This document shows, piece by piece, positions 29,460 to 39,042 of a stretch of 64,000 nucleotides of DNA (its first letter is position 1; every line of letters begins with the position of its first letter). The DNA lies in assembly GCF_000685095.1 (NCBI RefSeq), contig NZ_BAYE01000001.1:434001-498000 (forward strand), written 5' to 3'. Under the pieces are notes generated by a model. The model was given only the letters and a program-made list of their open reading frames with translations, did not search any database and had not been told where the DNA came from. The DNA comes from Paraburkholderia caledonica NBRC 102488 (GTDB lineage: Bacteria > Pseudomonadota > Gammaproteobacteria > Burkholderiales > Burkholderiaceae). The translations under genes were made by a program, and so were the position numbers.

Positions 29460-30701
29460 TCAATACGTTTCCAGATGCAGGCGCCCTTCTTTCTTCAGCT
29501 TCGCCCACAGCGCTTCCCAATCCAGCTGATGCTGCTCGCCGATCTCTTTCAGCGCTTGCAGCACGCCGTCTTCCATACCCTTCAGCCCGCATACGTAGAT
29601 ATGCGTATTGTCGTCCTTGAGCATCTGCGCAACGTCGACCGCGCGTTCGCGCATCGCGTCCTGCACGTAGCGCTTGGGCTGTCCCGGCGTGCGCGAAAAC
29701 GCAAGATTGGTGTCGATGAAATCCTTTGGCAGATTAGTTAGCGGCCCGAAGTATGGCAATTCCTCTTTGGTACGCGCACCGAAAAACAGCATCAGCTTGC
29801 CGGTTGCTCCCTTCAGGCGACGGCGCCTGCGATATTCGGTCATTGCGCGCATCGGCGCCGAACCGGTGCCCGTGCAGATCATCAGAAGATGCGAATTCGG
29901 ATGGTTCGGCATCAGAAACGTGCCGCCGAACGGGCCGATCACCGTGACCACGTCGCCCTTTTTCAGATCGCACAGATAGTTCGAGCAGACTCCGTCGATC
30001 GAATCGCCATGCCGTTGCGCGACGCGCTTCACCGTCAGCGAAACGTTGTTGTAGCCGGGGCGCTCGCCGTCGCGCGGGCTGGCGATCGAATATTGGCGCG
30101 CGTGGTGCACGCGCCCGTCGGCGGTCGCGCCGGGCGGCAGAATGCCGATCGATTGACCTTCGATCACCGGAAACGGCATCGATCCGAAATCGAGCACGAT
30201 GTGATGTATGTCGCTTTCCGTCGATGCGTCGGTAAGCCGGTAGTTGCCGACCACGGTCGCCGTAGTCGGCGTTTTGTGTGTGTAGAGATTGACGTAAGGC
30301 TTTGCGGCGGACCACGGCGGCACGACTGACCCGCGCACGGTGTCCACTTCAATGCCGCTCGCGTTCGCCGCTGCATCGCAGGCAGTGTCCGCCGCGGGCA
30401 ATTCCTCCACTGCGGGCGCGGCCATTGTGTTCTGCTCCGGCAAGACGTCCCACGTGAATTGCTCTTCGACCGGATACGCGTCGGCCTTCAATACGGTACG
30501 CCAGTTGTCGATCGCGCCTGTCGGACAAGGCGGCACGCACGCCATGCAGCCGTTGCAGACATCCGCCTTCACGACGTAGTTGTTTTCGTCGTGCGTGATC
30601 GCGTCGATCGGACAGGTCTCTTCGCACGTATTGCAGCGAATGCAGATTTCCGGATCGATCAGATGCTGCCTGAGAACCTCGATCGACACTGGGCCGTTCA
30701 T
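29460..30701 (-). CDS. boxA: Benzoyl-CoA 2,3-epoxidase, reductase subunit BoxA
   Basis: 413 aa. Two N-terminal 4Fe-4S motifs ([16 protein letters not shown] and [16 protein letters not shown]) precede an FNR-type FAD/NAD(P)H reductase ([40 protein letters not shown]). It passes NADPH electrons to BoxB, which forms the 2,3-epoxide of benzoyl-CoA. The ATG at 30701 has a GGAGG site; the in-frame start at 30716 does not. It is last in the boxC-boxB-boxA order, 87 bp after boxB. Confidence 0.95.
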   Translation of the reverse strand: MNGPVSIEVLRQHLIDPEICIRCNTCEETCPIDAITHDENNYVVKADVCNGCMACVPPCPTGAIDNWRTVLKADAYPVEEQFTWDVLPEQNTMAAPAVEELPAADTACDAAANASGIEVDTVRGSVVPPWSAAKPYVNLYTHKTPTTATVVGNYRLTDASTESDIHHIVLDFGSMPFPVIEGQSIGILPPGATADGRVHHARQYSIASPRDGERPGYNNVSLTVKRVAQRHGDSIDGVCSNYLCDLKKGDVVTVIGPFGGTFLMPNHPNSHLLMICTGTGSAPMRAMTEYRRRRRLKGATGKLMLFFGARTKEELPYFGPLTNLPKDFIDTNLAFSRTPGQPKRYVQDAMRERAVDVAQMLKDDNTHIYVCGLKGMEDGVLQALKEIGEQHQLDWEALWAKLKKEGRLHLETY

Positions 30702-30788
30702 GACTTCCTCCACCATATTGTGCCGCGCAAGCTTGCCACGCGCGCTTCATGCAACTTCAGCAACTCCTGCATGGCGCGATACCGGCGT

Positions 30789-32216
30789 TCAGTTAAAGCG
30801 CACGTATTCGAAATCGACCGGCTGACGGTTCACGCCCATCGCGGGCGGCGCAATCCAGTTCGCGAACTTGCCGGGCTCCGTGACGCGACCCATCAGCGAC
30901 GCAACGAATGCGCGGTCTTCCGGTGTGGCGAGCCACTTCGCTTCGTTTGCGGCCCATTCTGCTTCGCCGATCACGCGGCCATCGGGCGACACGCGTGTGC
31001 CCGCGAAGGTGCCGATCTGCCGGTTGAACGCCTTGTGCGGCACCGTCATGCGGAAGTCTATGCCGGCCTTTTCGAGTACCTTGTTCCAGCGGCCTACACC
31101 CGCAACCGAGTCCTTGATGTAGTCGTCGCGCAATACTTCGTTCATCGCGTTGAGCATGGGCACTTCTCGCTCCACGAGCTTGCCGTCCTGCACATCCAGC
31201 AGCTTGTAGCTCTGCCCGTTCAATTGATGATCGTCGTCGCGCTTGCCCTCTTCATAGCGGCCCTTCAGGCCCGAGCTATAGAACGTGGCCGCATTCGACG
31301 AATGGTCCGCGCCGAACAGGTCGATCGTCACCGAGTAATGGAAGTTCAGATAGCGCTGAATGGTCGGCAAGTCGATCACGCCGGCCGCGCGAATCCTGGC
31401 GACGTCGTCGGTACCGAGTTCGTTCATCACCTGAGCAGTCCGCTGAATCACGCGCGAAACGCCCGATTCGCCGACGAACATATGGTGCGCCTCTTCCGTC
31501 AACATGAACTTCGTGGTGCGCGCGAGCGGGTCGAAGCCCGATTCCGCGAGTGCGGACAACTGGAACTTGCCGTCGCGATCAGTGAAGTACGTGAACATAT
31601 AGAACGCGAGCCAATCCGGCGTTTTCTCGTTGAACGCACCGAGAATGCGAGGATTGTCGTCGTCGCCGGAACGACGCCCGAGCAATGCTTCGGCTTCCTC
31701 ACGACCGTCGCGGCCGAAGTAGCGATGCAACAGGTACACCATAGCCCACAGATGGCGGCCTTCTTCCACGTTGACCTGAAACAGGTTGCGCAAGTCGTAC
31801 ATGGAAGGCGCGGTCAAGCCGAGGTGTCGTTGCTGCTCGACGGAAGCGGGCTCCGTATCGCCTTGCGTCACGATGATACGGCGCAGATTGGCGCGGTGCT
31901 CGCCGGGCACGTCCTGCCATGCGGCTTCGCCCTTATGCTCGCCGAAGTGAATCTTGCGATCCTGGTCACCCGGCGTCAGAAAGATGCCCCAGCGATAGTC
32001 CGGCATCTTCACATGATCGAAATGCGCCCAGCCTCCCGCATCCACGCTCACCGCGGTGCGCAGATACACGTCGTAGCCGTGCGAGCCTTCCGGGCCCATA
32101 TCGCCCCACCACGACAGAAAGTTCGGCTGCCACTGCTCGAGCGCGCGTTGCAGCGCGCGGTCGTCGGCGAGGTTGACGTTGTTCGGGATCTTTTCGCTGT
32201 AGTTGATCGTTGACAT
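30789..32216 (-). CDS. boxB: Benzoyl-CoA 2,3-epoxidase, oxygenase subunit BoxB
   Basis: 475 aa, the usual length. BoxB is a class I di-iron monooxygenase. The likely metal-binding helices contain NVEEGRHLWAMVYLLHRYF and TEEAHHMFVGESGV, with the FLSWWGDMGPEGSHGYDVYLRTA N-terminal block also typical. It epoxidises CoA-activated benzoate in the cytoplasm with O2. Start 32216 (MSTINYSEKIPNNVNL) is the family start; upstream in-frame sequence is unrelated. 67 bp separate it from boxC. Confidence 0.96.
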   Translation of the reverse strand: MSTINYSEKIPNNVNLADDRALQRALEQWQPNFLSWWGDMGPEGSHGYDVYLRTAVSVDAGGWAHFDHVKMPDYRWGIFLTPGDQDRKIHFGEHKGEAAWQDVPGEHRANLRRIIVTQGDTEPASVEQQRHLGLTAPSMYDLRNLFQVNVEEGRHLWAMVYLLHRYFGRDGREEAEALLGRRSGDDDNPRILGAFNEKTPDWLAFYMFTYFTDRDGKFQLSALAESGFDPLARTTKFMLTEEAHHMFVGESGVSRVIQRTAQVMNELGTDDVARIRAAGVIDLPTIQRYLNFHYSVTIDLFGADHSSNAATFYSSGLKGRYEEGKRDDDHQLNGQSYKLLDVQDGKLVEREVPMLNAMNEVLRDDYIKDSVAGVGRWNKVLEKAGIDFRMTVPHKAFNRQIGTFAGTRVSPDGRVIGEAEWAANEAKWLATPEDRAFVASLMGRVTEPGKFANWIAPPAMGVNRQPVDFEYVRFN

Positions 32217-32283
32217 GGTCGTTCCTTGCAATGCGGAAGGTGAGAGGCGTGCCGGGAAGCGGGCGTCGTATCGCGCTTGTGCG

Positions 32284-33954
32284 TCAAACTCGCGATACGT
32301 CGAATTGCGCCTTGCTGCCCTTGCCGTACACCTTGAGCGCACCCTTCTCGCCCACTGCGTTCGGCCGGTTGAAGATCCAGTTCTGCCATGCGGTGAGACG
32401 GCCAAAAATGCGTGTTTCCATTGTTTCGGGGCCGTTAAAACGCAGGTTCGCTTCGAGTCCGGTCAGCGCATCAGGAGACATTGCCGCGCGCTCCTCGAGT
32501 GCGATCCGAATTTCGTCGGCCCAATCGATGTCGTCCGGCGCTGCCGTGACAAGTCCCAAACGCTCGGCCTCGACCGGCTTGACCGCCTGTCCGATCAGCG
32601 AACGCACCGCGTCGAGCGGCGCCGCTTCTTCATAGAAGCGGCGTGCAAGCCGTGACTGGTGCGTAACCATCGGATAAAGACCGAAGTTCGCTTCCGACAG
32701 CGTGATGGCCGGCTCCTCTTCCTCGTTGCCCGGCAATGCGGCCATATACGAACGATCCGCTGCAAAAGCGAGTTCGGCGAACGTGCCGGCAAAGCATGAG
32801 CCCGGTTCGATCAACGCAAATAACGAACGCGACGAAACGTCGATGCGCGCGAGCGTGCGGCGCAACAAGCCAATCGTCTCGCGTACGAACCAGTGGTTCT
32901 TGTGCTGCATCAACACGGCGTCGGCGGCGAGCACGTTGCGCGCGTCGCCTTCGGTTCGGAATATCCACGTGCCGACTTCAAGCTCGTTGGTGCGCATCGA
33001 CAGGATGGCGTCGTCGAGTTCGCGAGCGAATTGCAACGGCCACCAGTTCGCGCCCGCCGCGACAATCGCGTCGATATTCGTGGGCTGTTCCGTTTGCGGC
33101 GCTTTTGCGGTGAATGTCGCAATGCGTTTAGCGCGATCGATCGTGACGTCTAGCGTTTTATACGTGAGCCCGTCGTCGCGGTCCGTACGCTCGATGCGCG
33201 TGAGCATCACACCTTGCGCGTCGGAACGACGATCGCTCTGGGCGGCGAGTTCGAGCGCGCGGGCCTGAATGGCCTGGTCGAACTGGTTCGGTTTGACGAC
33301 TTCGTCGACGAGACGCCACGCTTTTGCCCGCTCGCCGCGAATACCTTCGACCACGGTGCAAAAGATGTCGGCGCGGTCATGGCGCACCTTGCGTTTGTCA
33401 GTGATTCGCGTGAGTCCGCCCGTGCCGGGCAGCACGCCGAGCAATGGCACTTCCGGCAACGACACCGACGAAGAGCGGTCGTCCACTAGATAGATCTCGT
33501 CGCACGCAAGCGCAAGTTCATAACCGCCGCCCGCGCAGGCGCCGTTCACCGCCGCAAGAAATTTGAGGCCTGAATGACGCGACGAATCTTCCAGTCCGTT
33601 GCGCGTTTCGTTCGTGAACTTGCAGAAGTTGACCTTCCACGCATGCGACGAAAGACCGAGCATGAAGATGTTGGCACCGGAGCAGAACACGCGGTCCTTG
33701 AGGCTCGTCAACACGACGGTTTTGACTTCCGGGTGCTCGAAACGGATTCGCTGAATGGCGTCGTGCAGTTCGATATCCACGCCGAGGTCATACGAATTCA
33801 GTTTGAGCTTATAGCCGTCGCGAATGCCGCCGTCTTCCGCGATGTCGATGCCGAGCGTCGCTACCGGTCCGTTGAAGCTCAGCTTCCAATGCTTGTACTG
33901 CGAGGGATCGGTACGGTAGTCGACCGGCGCGATCGCGGCTTCTGCTGTGGACAT
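32284..33954 (-). CDS. boxC: 2,3-epoxybenzoyl-CoA dihydrolase BoxC
   Basis: 556 aa. A crotonase-related enzyme that opens the epoxide ring to 3,4-dehydroadipyl-CoA semialdehyde and formate. The N-terminal crotonase half shows VVLTSLKDRVFCSGANIFMLG and AAVNGACAGGGYELALACDEIYL with SLPEVPLLGVLPGTGGL. A divergent second half follows (FAELAFAADRSYMAALPG). Start 33954 gives the family N terminus. It is the first gene of the boxCBA transcript, with a good promoter upstream. Confidence 0.96.
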   Translation of the reverse strand: MSTAEAAIAPVDYRTDPSQYKHWKLSFNGPVATLGIDIAEDGGIRDGYKLKLNSYDLGVDIELHDAIQRIRFEHPEVKTVVLTSLKDRVFCSGANIFMLGLSSHAWKVNFCKFTNETRNGLEDSSRHSGLKFLAAVNGACAGGGYELALACDEIYLVDDRSSSVSLPEVPLLGVLPGTGGLTRITDKRKVRHDRADIFCTVVEGIRGERAKAWRLVDEVVKPNQFDQAIQARALELAAQSDRRSDAQGVMLTRIERTDRDDGLTYKTLDVTIDRAKRIATFTAKAPQTEQPTNIDAIVAAGANWWPLQFARELDDAILSMRTNELEVGTWIFRTEGDARNVLAADAVLMQHKNHWFVRETIGLLRRTLARIDVSSRSLFALIEPGSCFAGTFAELAFAADRSYMAALPGNEEEEPAITLSEANFGLYPMVTHQSRLARRFYEEAAPLDAVRSLIGQAVKPVEAERLGLVTAAPDDIDWADEIRIALEERAAMSPDALTGLEANLRFNGPETMETRIFGRLTAWQNWIFNRPNAVGEKGALKVYGKGSKAQFDVSRV

Positions 33955-34067
33955 GGGCGTCTCCTGACTGGACGATGCAAGTTGTTTCGAGAACAATAGT
34001 GCACCATTCAACCCATGTAAAGCACTTTAATGCATCTTAAGGTGTTTCCCTGATCCCTCAATGCATG
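33955..34067 (-). promoter_or_regulatory. boxCBA promoter with spaced TGCA boxes
   Basis: On the minus strand TTTACA (34016-34021) and TATTGT (33993-33998) lie exactly 17 nt apart. TGCA tetramers occur at 33976, 34000, 34031 and 34062, the last three 31 bp apart. BoxR/BzdR-type regulators are known to use TGCA-containing operators, and one of these boxes lies in the promoter spacer, so repression by BoxR here is likely. Confidence 0.6.
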
Positions 34068-35063
34068 TCAGACGGCGCGTGCCTCATCGGGCGCTTCTGC
34101 TGCGAGCCGAGCTGCAAGGCGGTCTCGGAGTTGCAGATAGGCGTCCGCCAAGGTCTTCTCGCTCGTGTCGAAGGTCATATCCGCGCGGCCATACAACTCG
34201 CTGCGGCCGGCCAGAATGCGCTTCAGGTCGTCCATCGCCTCCTTGTTGCCTGACATGGGCCGCAAATCGCCCTGCGCGACGACCCGGCGCATATGCTCTT
34301 CCGGCGCGGCCTGCAGCCAGACAGTGAAGCAATGCGACAGCAGCGCATTGAACGTGCCGGACTCGGACACCAGCCCGCCCGGCGACGCGATCACCGCACG
34401 TTCGTGCTCCTGTATCACCGCTTCGAGCGCACGGTGTTCGTACCGTCTGTAAGCGCTCGCGCCATATAGCGAATGGATTTCCGCCGGCGGGCAGCCCGCC
34501 AGTTGCTCGATCACCCGCGTCAGCTCGACGAACGGCACCTTGCGCTCCTGCGCGAGCATGCGGCCAAGCGTCGACTTCCCCGCGCCGCGCAGTCCGATCA
34601 GCGCGATCCGGTCCTTACGGTGTGGATCGCGCGGCGCCTGCGCGAACATCTCGGCCAGCGCCACGCGCGCGCGCTGTAACGCAGCCTGATCGCGCCCGTG
34701 CAGCAGTTCGCGGATCAGCAACCATTCGGCGGACGCAGTCGTTTCGTCGCCGATCACCTCGGCCAGCGGGCAGTTCAACGTGGCCGCGATCTGCCGCAAC
34801 ACCAGCACCGACGCATTGCCGACGCCCGATTCCAGATTCGCGAGATGCCGCTCCGACAAGCCGGTTTCAGCAGCCAGTGTCTTGCGCGTCATGCCACGAC
34901 GCGCGCGCAGCAGGCGCACGCGCTCGCCCATCGCGGTCAGGAACGGGTCGCGCTCCTCGCGCTCGCCGGTGCGCTCGCCGCGAGTGCTCTCCTCGCCGAC
35001 GGTTTCGAGCGACGGCGAATCGGATGGCGAGTCGGACGATGAAGCAACGTTATTTCGGTTCAT
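34068..35063 (-). CDS. boxR: BoxR/BzdR-type regulator (HTH plus shikimate-kinase-like domain)
   Basis: 331 aa. An XRE-type HTH at about residues 45-110 (VRLLRARRGMTRKTLAAETGLSERHLANLE) is joined to a shikimate-kinase-like domain with Walker A GLRGAGKSTLG near 180. In BoxR/BzdR the kinase-like domain binds benzoyl-CoA as inducer. It sits between the boxCBA and boxD arms and is transcribed towards boxC. The C-terminal end overlaps the boxC control region. Confidence 0.95.
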   Translation of the reverse strand: MNRNNVASSSDSPSDSPSLETVGEESTRGERTGEREERDPFLTAMGERVRLLRARRGMTRKTLAAETGLSERHLANLESGVGNASVLVLRQIAATLNCPLAEVIGDETTASAEWLLIRELLHGRDQAALQRARVALAEMFAQAPRDPHRKDRIALIGLRGAGKSTLGRMLAQERKVPFVELTRVIEQLAGCPPAEIHSLYGASAYRRYEHRALEAVIQEHERAVIASPGGLVSESGTFNALLSHCFTVWLQAAPEEHMRRVVAQGDLRPMSGNKEAMDDLKRILAGRSELYGRADMTFDTSEKTLADAYLQLRDRLAARLAAEAPDEARAV

Positions 35064-35092
35064 GTTTTCTACCTAGATGCAGCCACACATGT

Positions 35093-35131
35093 ACTATAGT
35101 GCTTGACACACACTTAGTGAACGGTTAATTT
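35093..35131. promoter_or_regulatory. Overlapping divergent promoters of boxR and the boxD arm
   Basis: Plus strand: TTGACA (35103-35108), 17 nt, TAATTT (35126-35131). Minus strand: TTCACT (35116-35121), 17 nt, TATAGT (35093-35098). Each promoter's -35 box lies inside the other's spacer, so the two polymerases would exclude each other. The plus-strand start would leave a leader of about 105 nt before the DUF4863 gene. Confidence 0.6.
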
Positions 35132-35243
35132 TCGCCGAACATTGATCTCATACCAAGCTCGCCGCGATTCTTCGAGCGGCATTACGGAGACCGCGCAGCG
35201 CGTCACATGCATTAACGTGCGTGCGCACAGTCTGGAGACCCGC

Positions 35244-35711
35244 ATGTCCCCATCCGATTTCCAGCGCCTGATATCCGGCGTGACAGCGCAACTTGCGGGC
35301 CGGCCGCTGAACGCCGAGCTCGCAGACTGGCTCAACAGCACTTATCCCGCAGACAGCCAGACCTTTCGCGATCTCGCCGCCGCATGCCGCGCGGGAGTCG
35401 CACAAGGCTGGCTGTGCAACCGCGAGGGCGGCGGCATCCGTTACGGCCGCATCTTCAAGGCGCTGCCCGACACCCACGGCTTTTCTGTCGACGTGGTCGA
35501 CATGAAGGACATTGCCGGCCCGCATCATGTTCATCCGCACGGCGAGATCGATCTCATCATGCCGCTGACCGAAGGCGCGACCTTCGACGGTCATCCTGCG
35601 GGCTGGTGCGTCTATCAGGCAGGCTCCGCGCATCGACCCACGGTGGCGAACGGCCAGGCGCTCGTGCTTTATCTTCTGCCGCAAGGCGCAATCGAATTCA
35701 CCGCTGCATGA
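35244..35711 (+). CDS. DUF4863 family protein of the box cluster
   Basis: 155 aa. A helical N-terminal half is followed by a cupin-like part (DVVDMKDIAGPHHVHPHGEIDLIMPLTEGATFDGHPAGWCVYQAGSAHRPTV), with a His cluster HHVHPHGE that could bind metal. The family (DUF4863) recurs in benzoyl-CoA oxidation clusters but has no proven reaction; a role with an unstable intermediate is a guess. Start 35244 follows GGAGA. The stop overlaps the boxD start (ATGA), so the two are translationally coupled. Confidence 0.8.
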   Translation: MSPSDFQRLISGVTAQLAGRPLNAELADWLNSTYPADSQTFRDLAAACRAGVAQGWLCNREGGGIRYGRIFKALPDTHGFSVDVVDMKDIAGPHHVHPHGEIDLIMPLTEGATFDGHPAGWCVYQAGSAHRPTVANGQALVLYLLPQGAIEFTAA

Positions 35712-37315
35712 GTGCCGTCATGATCGAACTATTGAAGAACCACGTAGGGGGCGAATGGGTCGCGGGAACCGGAGACGGACACACACTGATCGATCCGGTA
35801 ACGGGAGAAGCGCTCGTGCGCGTATCCAGCGAAGGATTGGATCTCTCACACGCGTTCCGCTTTGCGCGCGATGAAGCCGGCGCGGCACTGCGCGCGCTGA
35901 CCTATGCCGAGCGCGCCGCGCGTCTCGCCGATGTGGTCAAGCTGCTTCAGGCAAAGCGCGACGACTACTACGCGATCGCTCTCGCGAACTCCGGCACCAC
36001 GCGCAACGACTCAGCGGTAGATATCGACGGCGGCATTTTCACGCTGTCGTACTACGCCAGGCTTGGAGCATCGCTCGGCAATGTGCATGCGCTGCGCGAC
36101 GGCAACGCGAGCGCATTGAGCAAGGATCAATCGTTCAGCGTGCAGCACGTGCTCACGCCAACGCGCGGCGTCGCGCTCTTTATCAACGCATTCAACTTTC
36201 CGTCGTGGGGCTTGTGGGAAAAAGCGGCCCCTGCCTTGCTTTCCGGCGTGCCCGTCATCGTCAAGCCCGCGACCGCGACGGCGTGGCTCACGCAACGCAT
36301 GATCGCCGATGTCGTCGACGCGGGCATCCTGCCACGCGGCGCGCTGTCCGTAATTTGCGGTGGCTCTGCGGGGCTGCTCGACCAGGTTCAGGCGTTCGAT
36401 GTCGTGTCCTTCACGGGCTCCGCTGAAACGGCCGCATCGCTGCGCGCGCACCCGGCTTTCGTCGCACGCGGCGCGCGGCTCAACGTCGAAGCCGATAGTC
36501 TGAACAGCGCGATTCTGTGTGCGGATGCCACCCCCGACACGCCCGCATTCGATCTTTTCATCAAGGAAATCGTGCGGGAAATGACGGTCAAATCCGGGCA
36601 GAAATGCACGGCGATCCGCCGCGCGTTCGTTCCCGACACGGCGCTCAATGCCGTCGTCGATGCGCTGAAAACGAAGCTCGCGAAGATCACCGTGGGCAAT
36701 CCGCGCAACGACGCCGTGCGCATGGGATCGCTCGTGAGCCGCGCGCAATACGAGAACGTGCTGGCGGGCATTGGCGCGTTGCGTGAGGAAGCGGTGCTCG
36801 CCTACGACGGGTCGGCCGCGCCGCTCATCGACGCCGACGCGGCTGTTGCTGCATGCATCGCGCCGCATGTGTTCGTCGTCAACGATCCTGATAGCGCGAC
36901 GCTGCTGCACGATGTCGAAGTTTTCGGACCCGTGGCGAGCGTGGCGCCATATCGCGTCGCAAACGGTGCCGGTGAACTGCGCGAAGCGCACGCGGTCAGC
37001 CTCGCGCGGCGCGGACAGGGATCGCTCGTCGCATCGATCTATTCAAACGACGACGCGCACCTGGGCAGGCTTGCACTTGAACTCGCCGATTCGCACGGCC
37101 GCGTGCATGCGGTTTCGCCTTCCGTCGTGCAGAGTCAGACCGGCCACGGCAACGTGATGCCGATGTCGCTTCACGGCGGACCGGGACGCGCGGGCGGCGG
37201 CGAAGAACTTGGCGGTCTGCGCGCGCTTGGTTTCTATCACCGGCGTTCGGCGATTCAGGCGTCGGCAGCGGCAATCGATGCGCTTACGCAGCTAACCCAT
37301 TCGCCAACGGCATGA
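35708..37315 (+). CDS. boxD: 3,4-dehydroadipyl-CoA semialdehyde dehydrogenase BoxD
   Basis: 535 aa aldehyde dehydrogenase. It oxidises the BoxC product to 3,4-dehydroadipyl-CoA. Family blocks are FINAFNFPSWGLWEKAAPALLSGVPVIVKPA, VSFTGSAETA and the catalytic cysteine in VKSGQKCTAIRRAFVP. The C-terminal region has HGGPGRAGGGEELGG as in PaaN/BoxD-type enzymes. The start at 35708 overlaps the DUF4863 stop; a second ATG lies at 35720. Confidence 0.93.
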   Translation: MSAVMIELLKNHVGGEWVAGTGDGHTLIDPVTGEALVRVSSEGLDLSHAFRFARDEAGAALRALTYAERAARLADVVKLLQAKRDDYYAIALANSGTTRNDSAVDIDGGIFTLSYYARLGASLGNVHALRDGNASALSKDQSFSVQHVLTPTRGVALFINAFNFPSWGLWEKAAPALLSGVPVIVKPATATAWLTQRMIADVVDAGILPRGALSVICGGSAGLLDQVQAFDVVSFTGSAETAASLRAHPAFVARGARLNVEADSLNSAILCADATPDTPAFDLFIKEIVREMTVKSGQKCTAIRRAFVPDTALNAVVDALKTKLAKITVGNPRNDAVRMGSLVSRAQYENVLAGIGALREEAVLAYDGSAAPLIDADAAVAACIAPHVFVVNDPDSATLLHDVEVFGPVASVAPYRVANGAGELREAHAVSLARRGQGSLVASIYSNDDAHLGRLALELADSHGRVHAVSPSVVQSQTGHGNVMPMSLHGGPGRAGGGEELGGLRALGFYHRRSAIQASAAAIDALTQLTHSPTA

Positions 37316-37429
37316 CGACCTGAAGATGAACACCACATGATGGAGAAGCGCTCGCAGTAGCGCACGCAGACATTCAGCGGATCATGAGCACATAACAGCC
37401 GGACCGCCCCCACTCGATGGAGGAGACAT

Positions 37430-39034
37430 ATGGAAGTCCTGTTCGAACCGGCTGCGAGCCAGCCCGTCGTCACGGTCGAGCCGCCGCCCGCACGCTTCAA
37501 TTTCGCGGCTCATCTGTTCGCGTTGAACGCGCCGCGCGCGGCGAAAACCGCTTATATCGACGACAGCGGCCACATGACATACGGCGAACTCGAAGGCCGT
37601 GCACGGCGCTTTTCGAGCGCGTTACGCAGTTTGGGCGTGCATCCGGAAGAGCGTGTGCTGCTGGTAATGCTCGACACCGTCTCATTGCCCATCGCTTTTC
37701 TTGGCGCGCTCTATGCGGGCGTGGTTCCGGTGGTCGCAAACACGTTGCTCACGCCGGCCGATTACGTGTACATGCTCACGCATAGTCATGCACGCGCGGT
37801 CATTGCGTCCAGCGCGCTGATCCCAAATGTCACGCAAGCCATGGAGACGGCCGAGCACGACGGCTGCCAGCTCATCGTGTCAGACCGCGCGGCGCCCGCG
37901 CCTGAAGGCGCGCCGCTCGCGGCACCGGTGCTGGAAGACCTGATCGACGCCGCGACGCCCGCCTTGAAAGCTGCCACCACAGGTTGCGACGACATCGCCT
38001 TCTGGCTGTACTCATCGGGCTCGACCGGAAAACCGAAGGGCACGGTCCACACGCATGCGAATCTTTACTGGACCGCCGAGTTGTATGCGAAGCCGGTGCT
38101 GGGCATTGTCGAAAGCGATGTGGTGTTCTCCGCGGCGAAGCTGTTCTTTGCGTATGGGCTGGGCAACGCGTTGACCTTTCCGCTTTCTGTCGGCGCCACT
38201 GCTGTGCTGATGGCCGAGCGCCCCACCGCCGACGCCGTTTTCTCCCGCCTCACGCGCCACCGTCCGACCGTTTTCTATGGCGTGCCGACGCTTTACGCGA
38301 GCATGCTCGTCTCGCCGAATCTGCCCGCGCGCGACGATGTCGCGATGCGCGTTTGCGCCTCCGCCGGCGAGGCATTGCCGCGCGAGATCGGCGAACGTTT
38401 TACGCGGCACTTCGGCTGCGAAATTCTCGACGGCATCGGCTCGACAGAGATGCTGCATATCTTTCTGTCCAATCGCGCGGGCGAAGTCGAATATGGCACG
38501 ACGGGGCGCCCTGTGCCCGGTTACGAAGTGGAGTTGCGCGACGACAGCGGTCGCACGGTCGGCGACGGAGAAGTGGGCGATCTCTTTATCAAAGGCCCCA
38601 GTGCCGCGCTGATGTACTGGAGCAACCGCGAAAAAACGCGAGCCACTTTTCTCGGCGAGTGGATTCGCAGCGGCGACAAGTACAGCCGTCTGCCGAATGG
38701 CTGCTATGTGTATGCGGGCCGCAGCGACGACATGCTGAAAGTCAGTGGCCAGTATGTGTCGCCGGTCGAAGTGGAAATGGTGCTGGTGCAGCATGACGCA
38801 GTGCTTGAAGCGGCCGTGGTCGGCGTCGATCACGGCGGCCTTGTGAAAACTCGCGCGTTCGTCGTATTGAAGCGCGAGTTCCCACCGTCTGAGATACTGG
38901 TGGACGAATTGAAGGCGTTCGTGAAAGACCGGCTTGCGCCGCACAAGTATCCACGCGATATCGTGTTCGTCGACGACTTGCCGAAGACCGCCACAGGAAA
39001 AATTCAACGCTTCAAACTGCGCGAACAGTCATAA
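37430..39034 (+). CDS. Benzoate-CoA ligase
   Basis: 534 aa AMP-forming acyl-CoA synthetase. The AMP-binding P-loop SSGSTGKPKG is at about 193-203, the A5-type motif DGIGSTEMLHIFLSN, and the C-terminal catalytic lysine region KTATGKIQRFKLRE. Similarity to the benzoate-CoA ligase family (VVFSAAKLFFAYGLGNALTFPL) and its place beside box genes indicate benzoate as substrate. A GGAGGAG site precedes the ATG. It supplies benzoyl-CoA to BoxAB. Confidence 0.93.
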   Translation: MEVLFEPAASQPVVTVEPPPARFNFAAHLFALNAPRAAKTAYIDDSGHMTYGELEGRARRFSSALRSLGVHPEERVLLVMLDTVSLPIAFLGALYAGVVPVVANTLLTPADYVYMLTHSHARAVIASSALIPNVTQAMETAEHDGCQLIVSDRAAPAPEGAPLAAPVLEDLIDAATPALKAATTGCDDIAFWLYSSGSTGKPKGTVHTHANLYWTAELYAKPVLGIVESDVVFSAAKLFFAYGLGNALTFPLSVGATAVLMAERPTADAVFSRLTRHRPTVFYGVPTLYASMLVSPNLPARDDVAMRVCASAGEALPREIGERFTRHFGCEILDGIGSTEMLHIFLSNRAGEVEYGTTGRPVPGYEVELRDDSGRTVGDGEVGDLFIKGPSAALMYWSNREKTRATFLGEWIRSGDKYSRLPNGCYVYAGRSDDMLKVSGQYVSPVEVEMVLVQHDAVLEAAVVGVDHGGLVKTRAFVVLKREFPPSEILVDELKAFVKDRLAPHKYPRDIVFVDDLPKTATGKIQRFKLREQS

Positions 39035-39042
39035 GGTAATAC

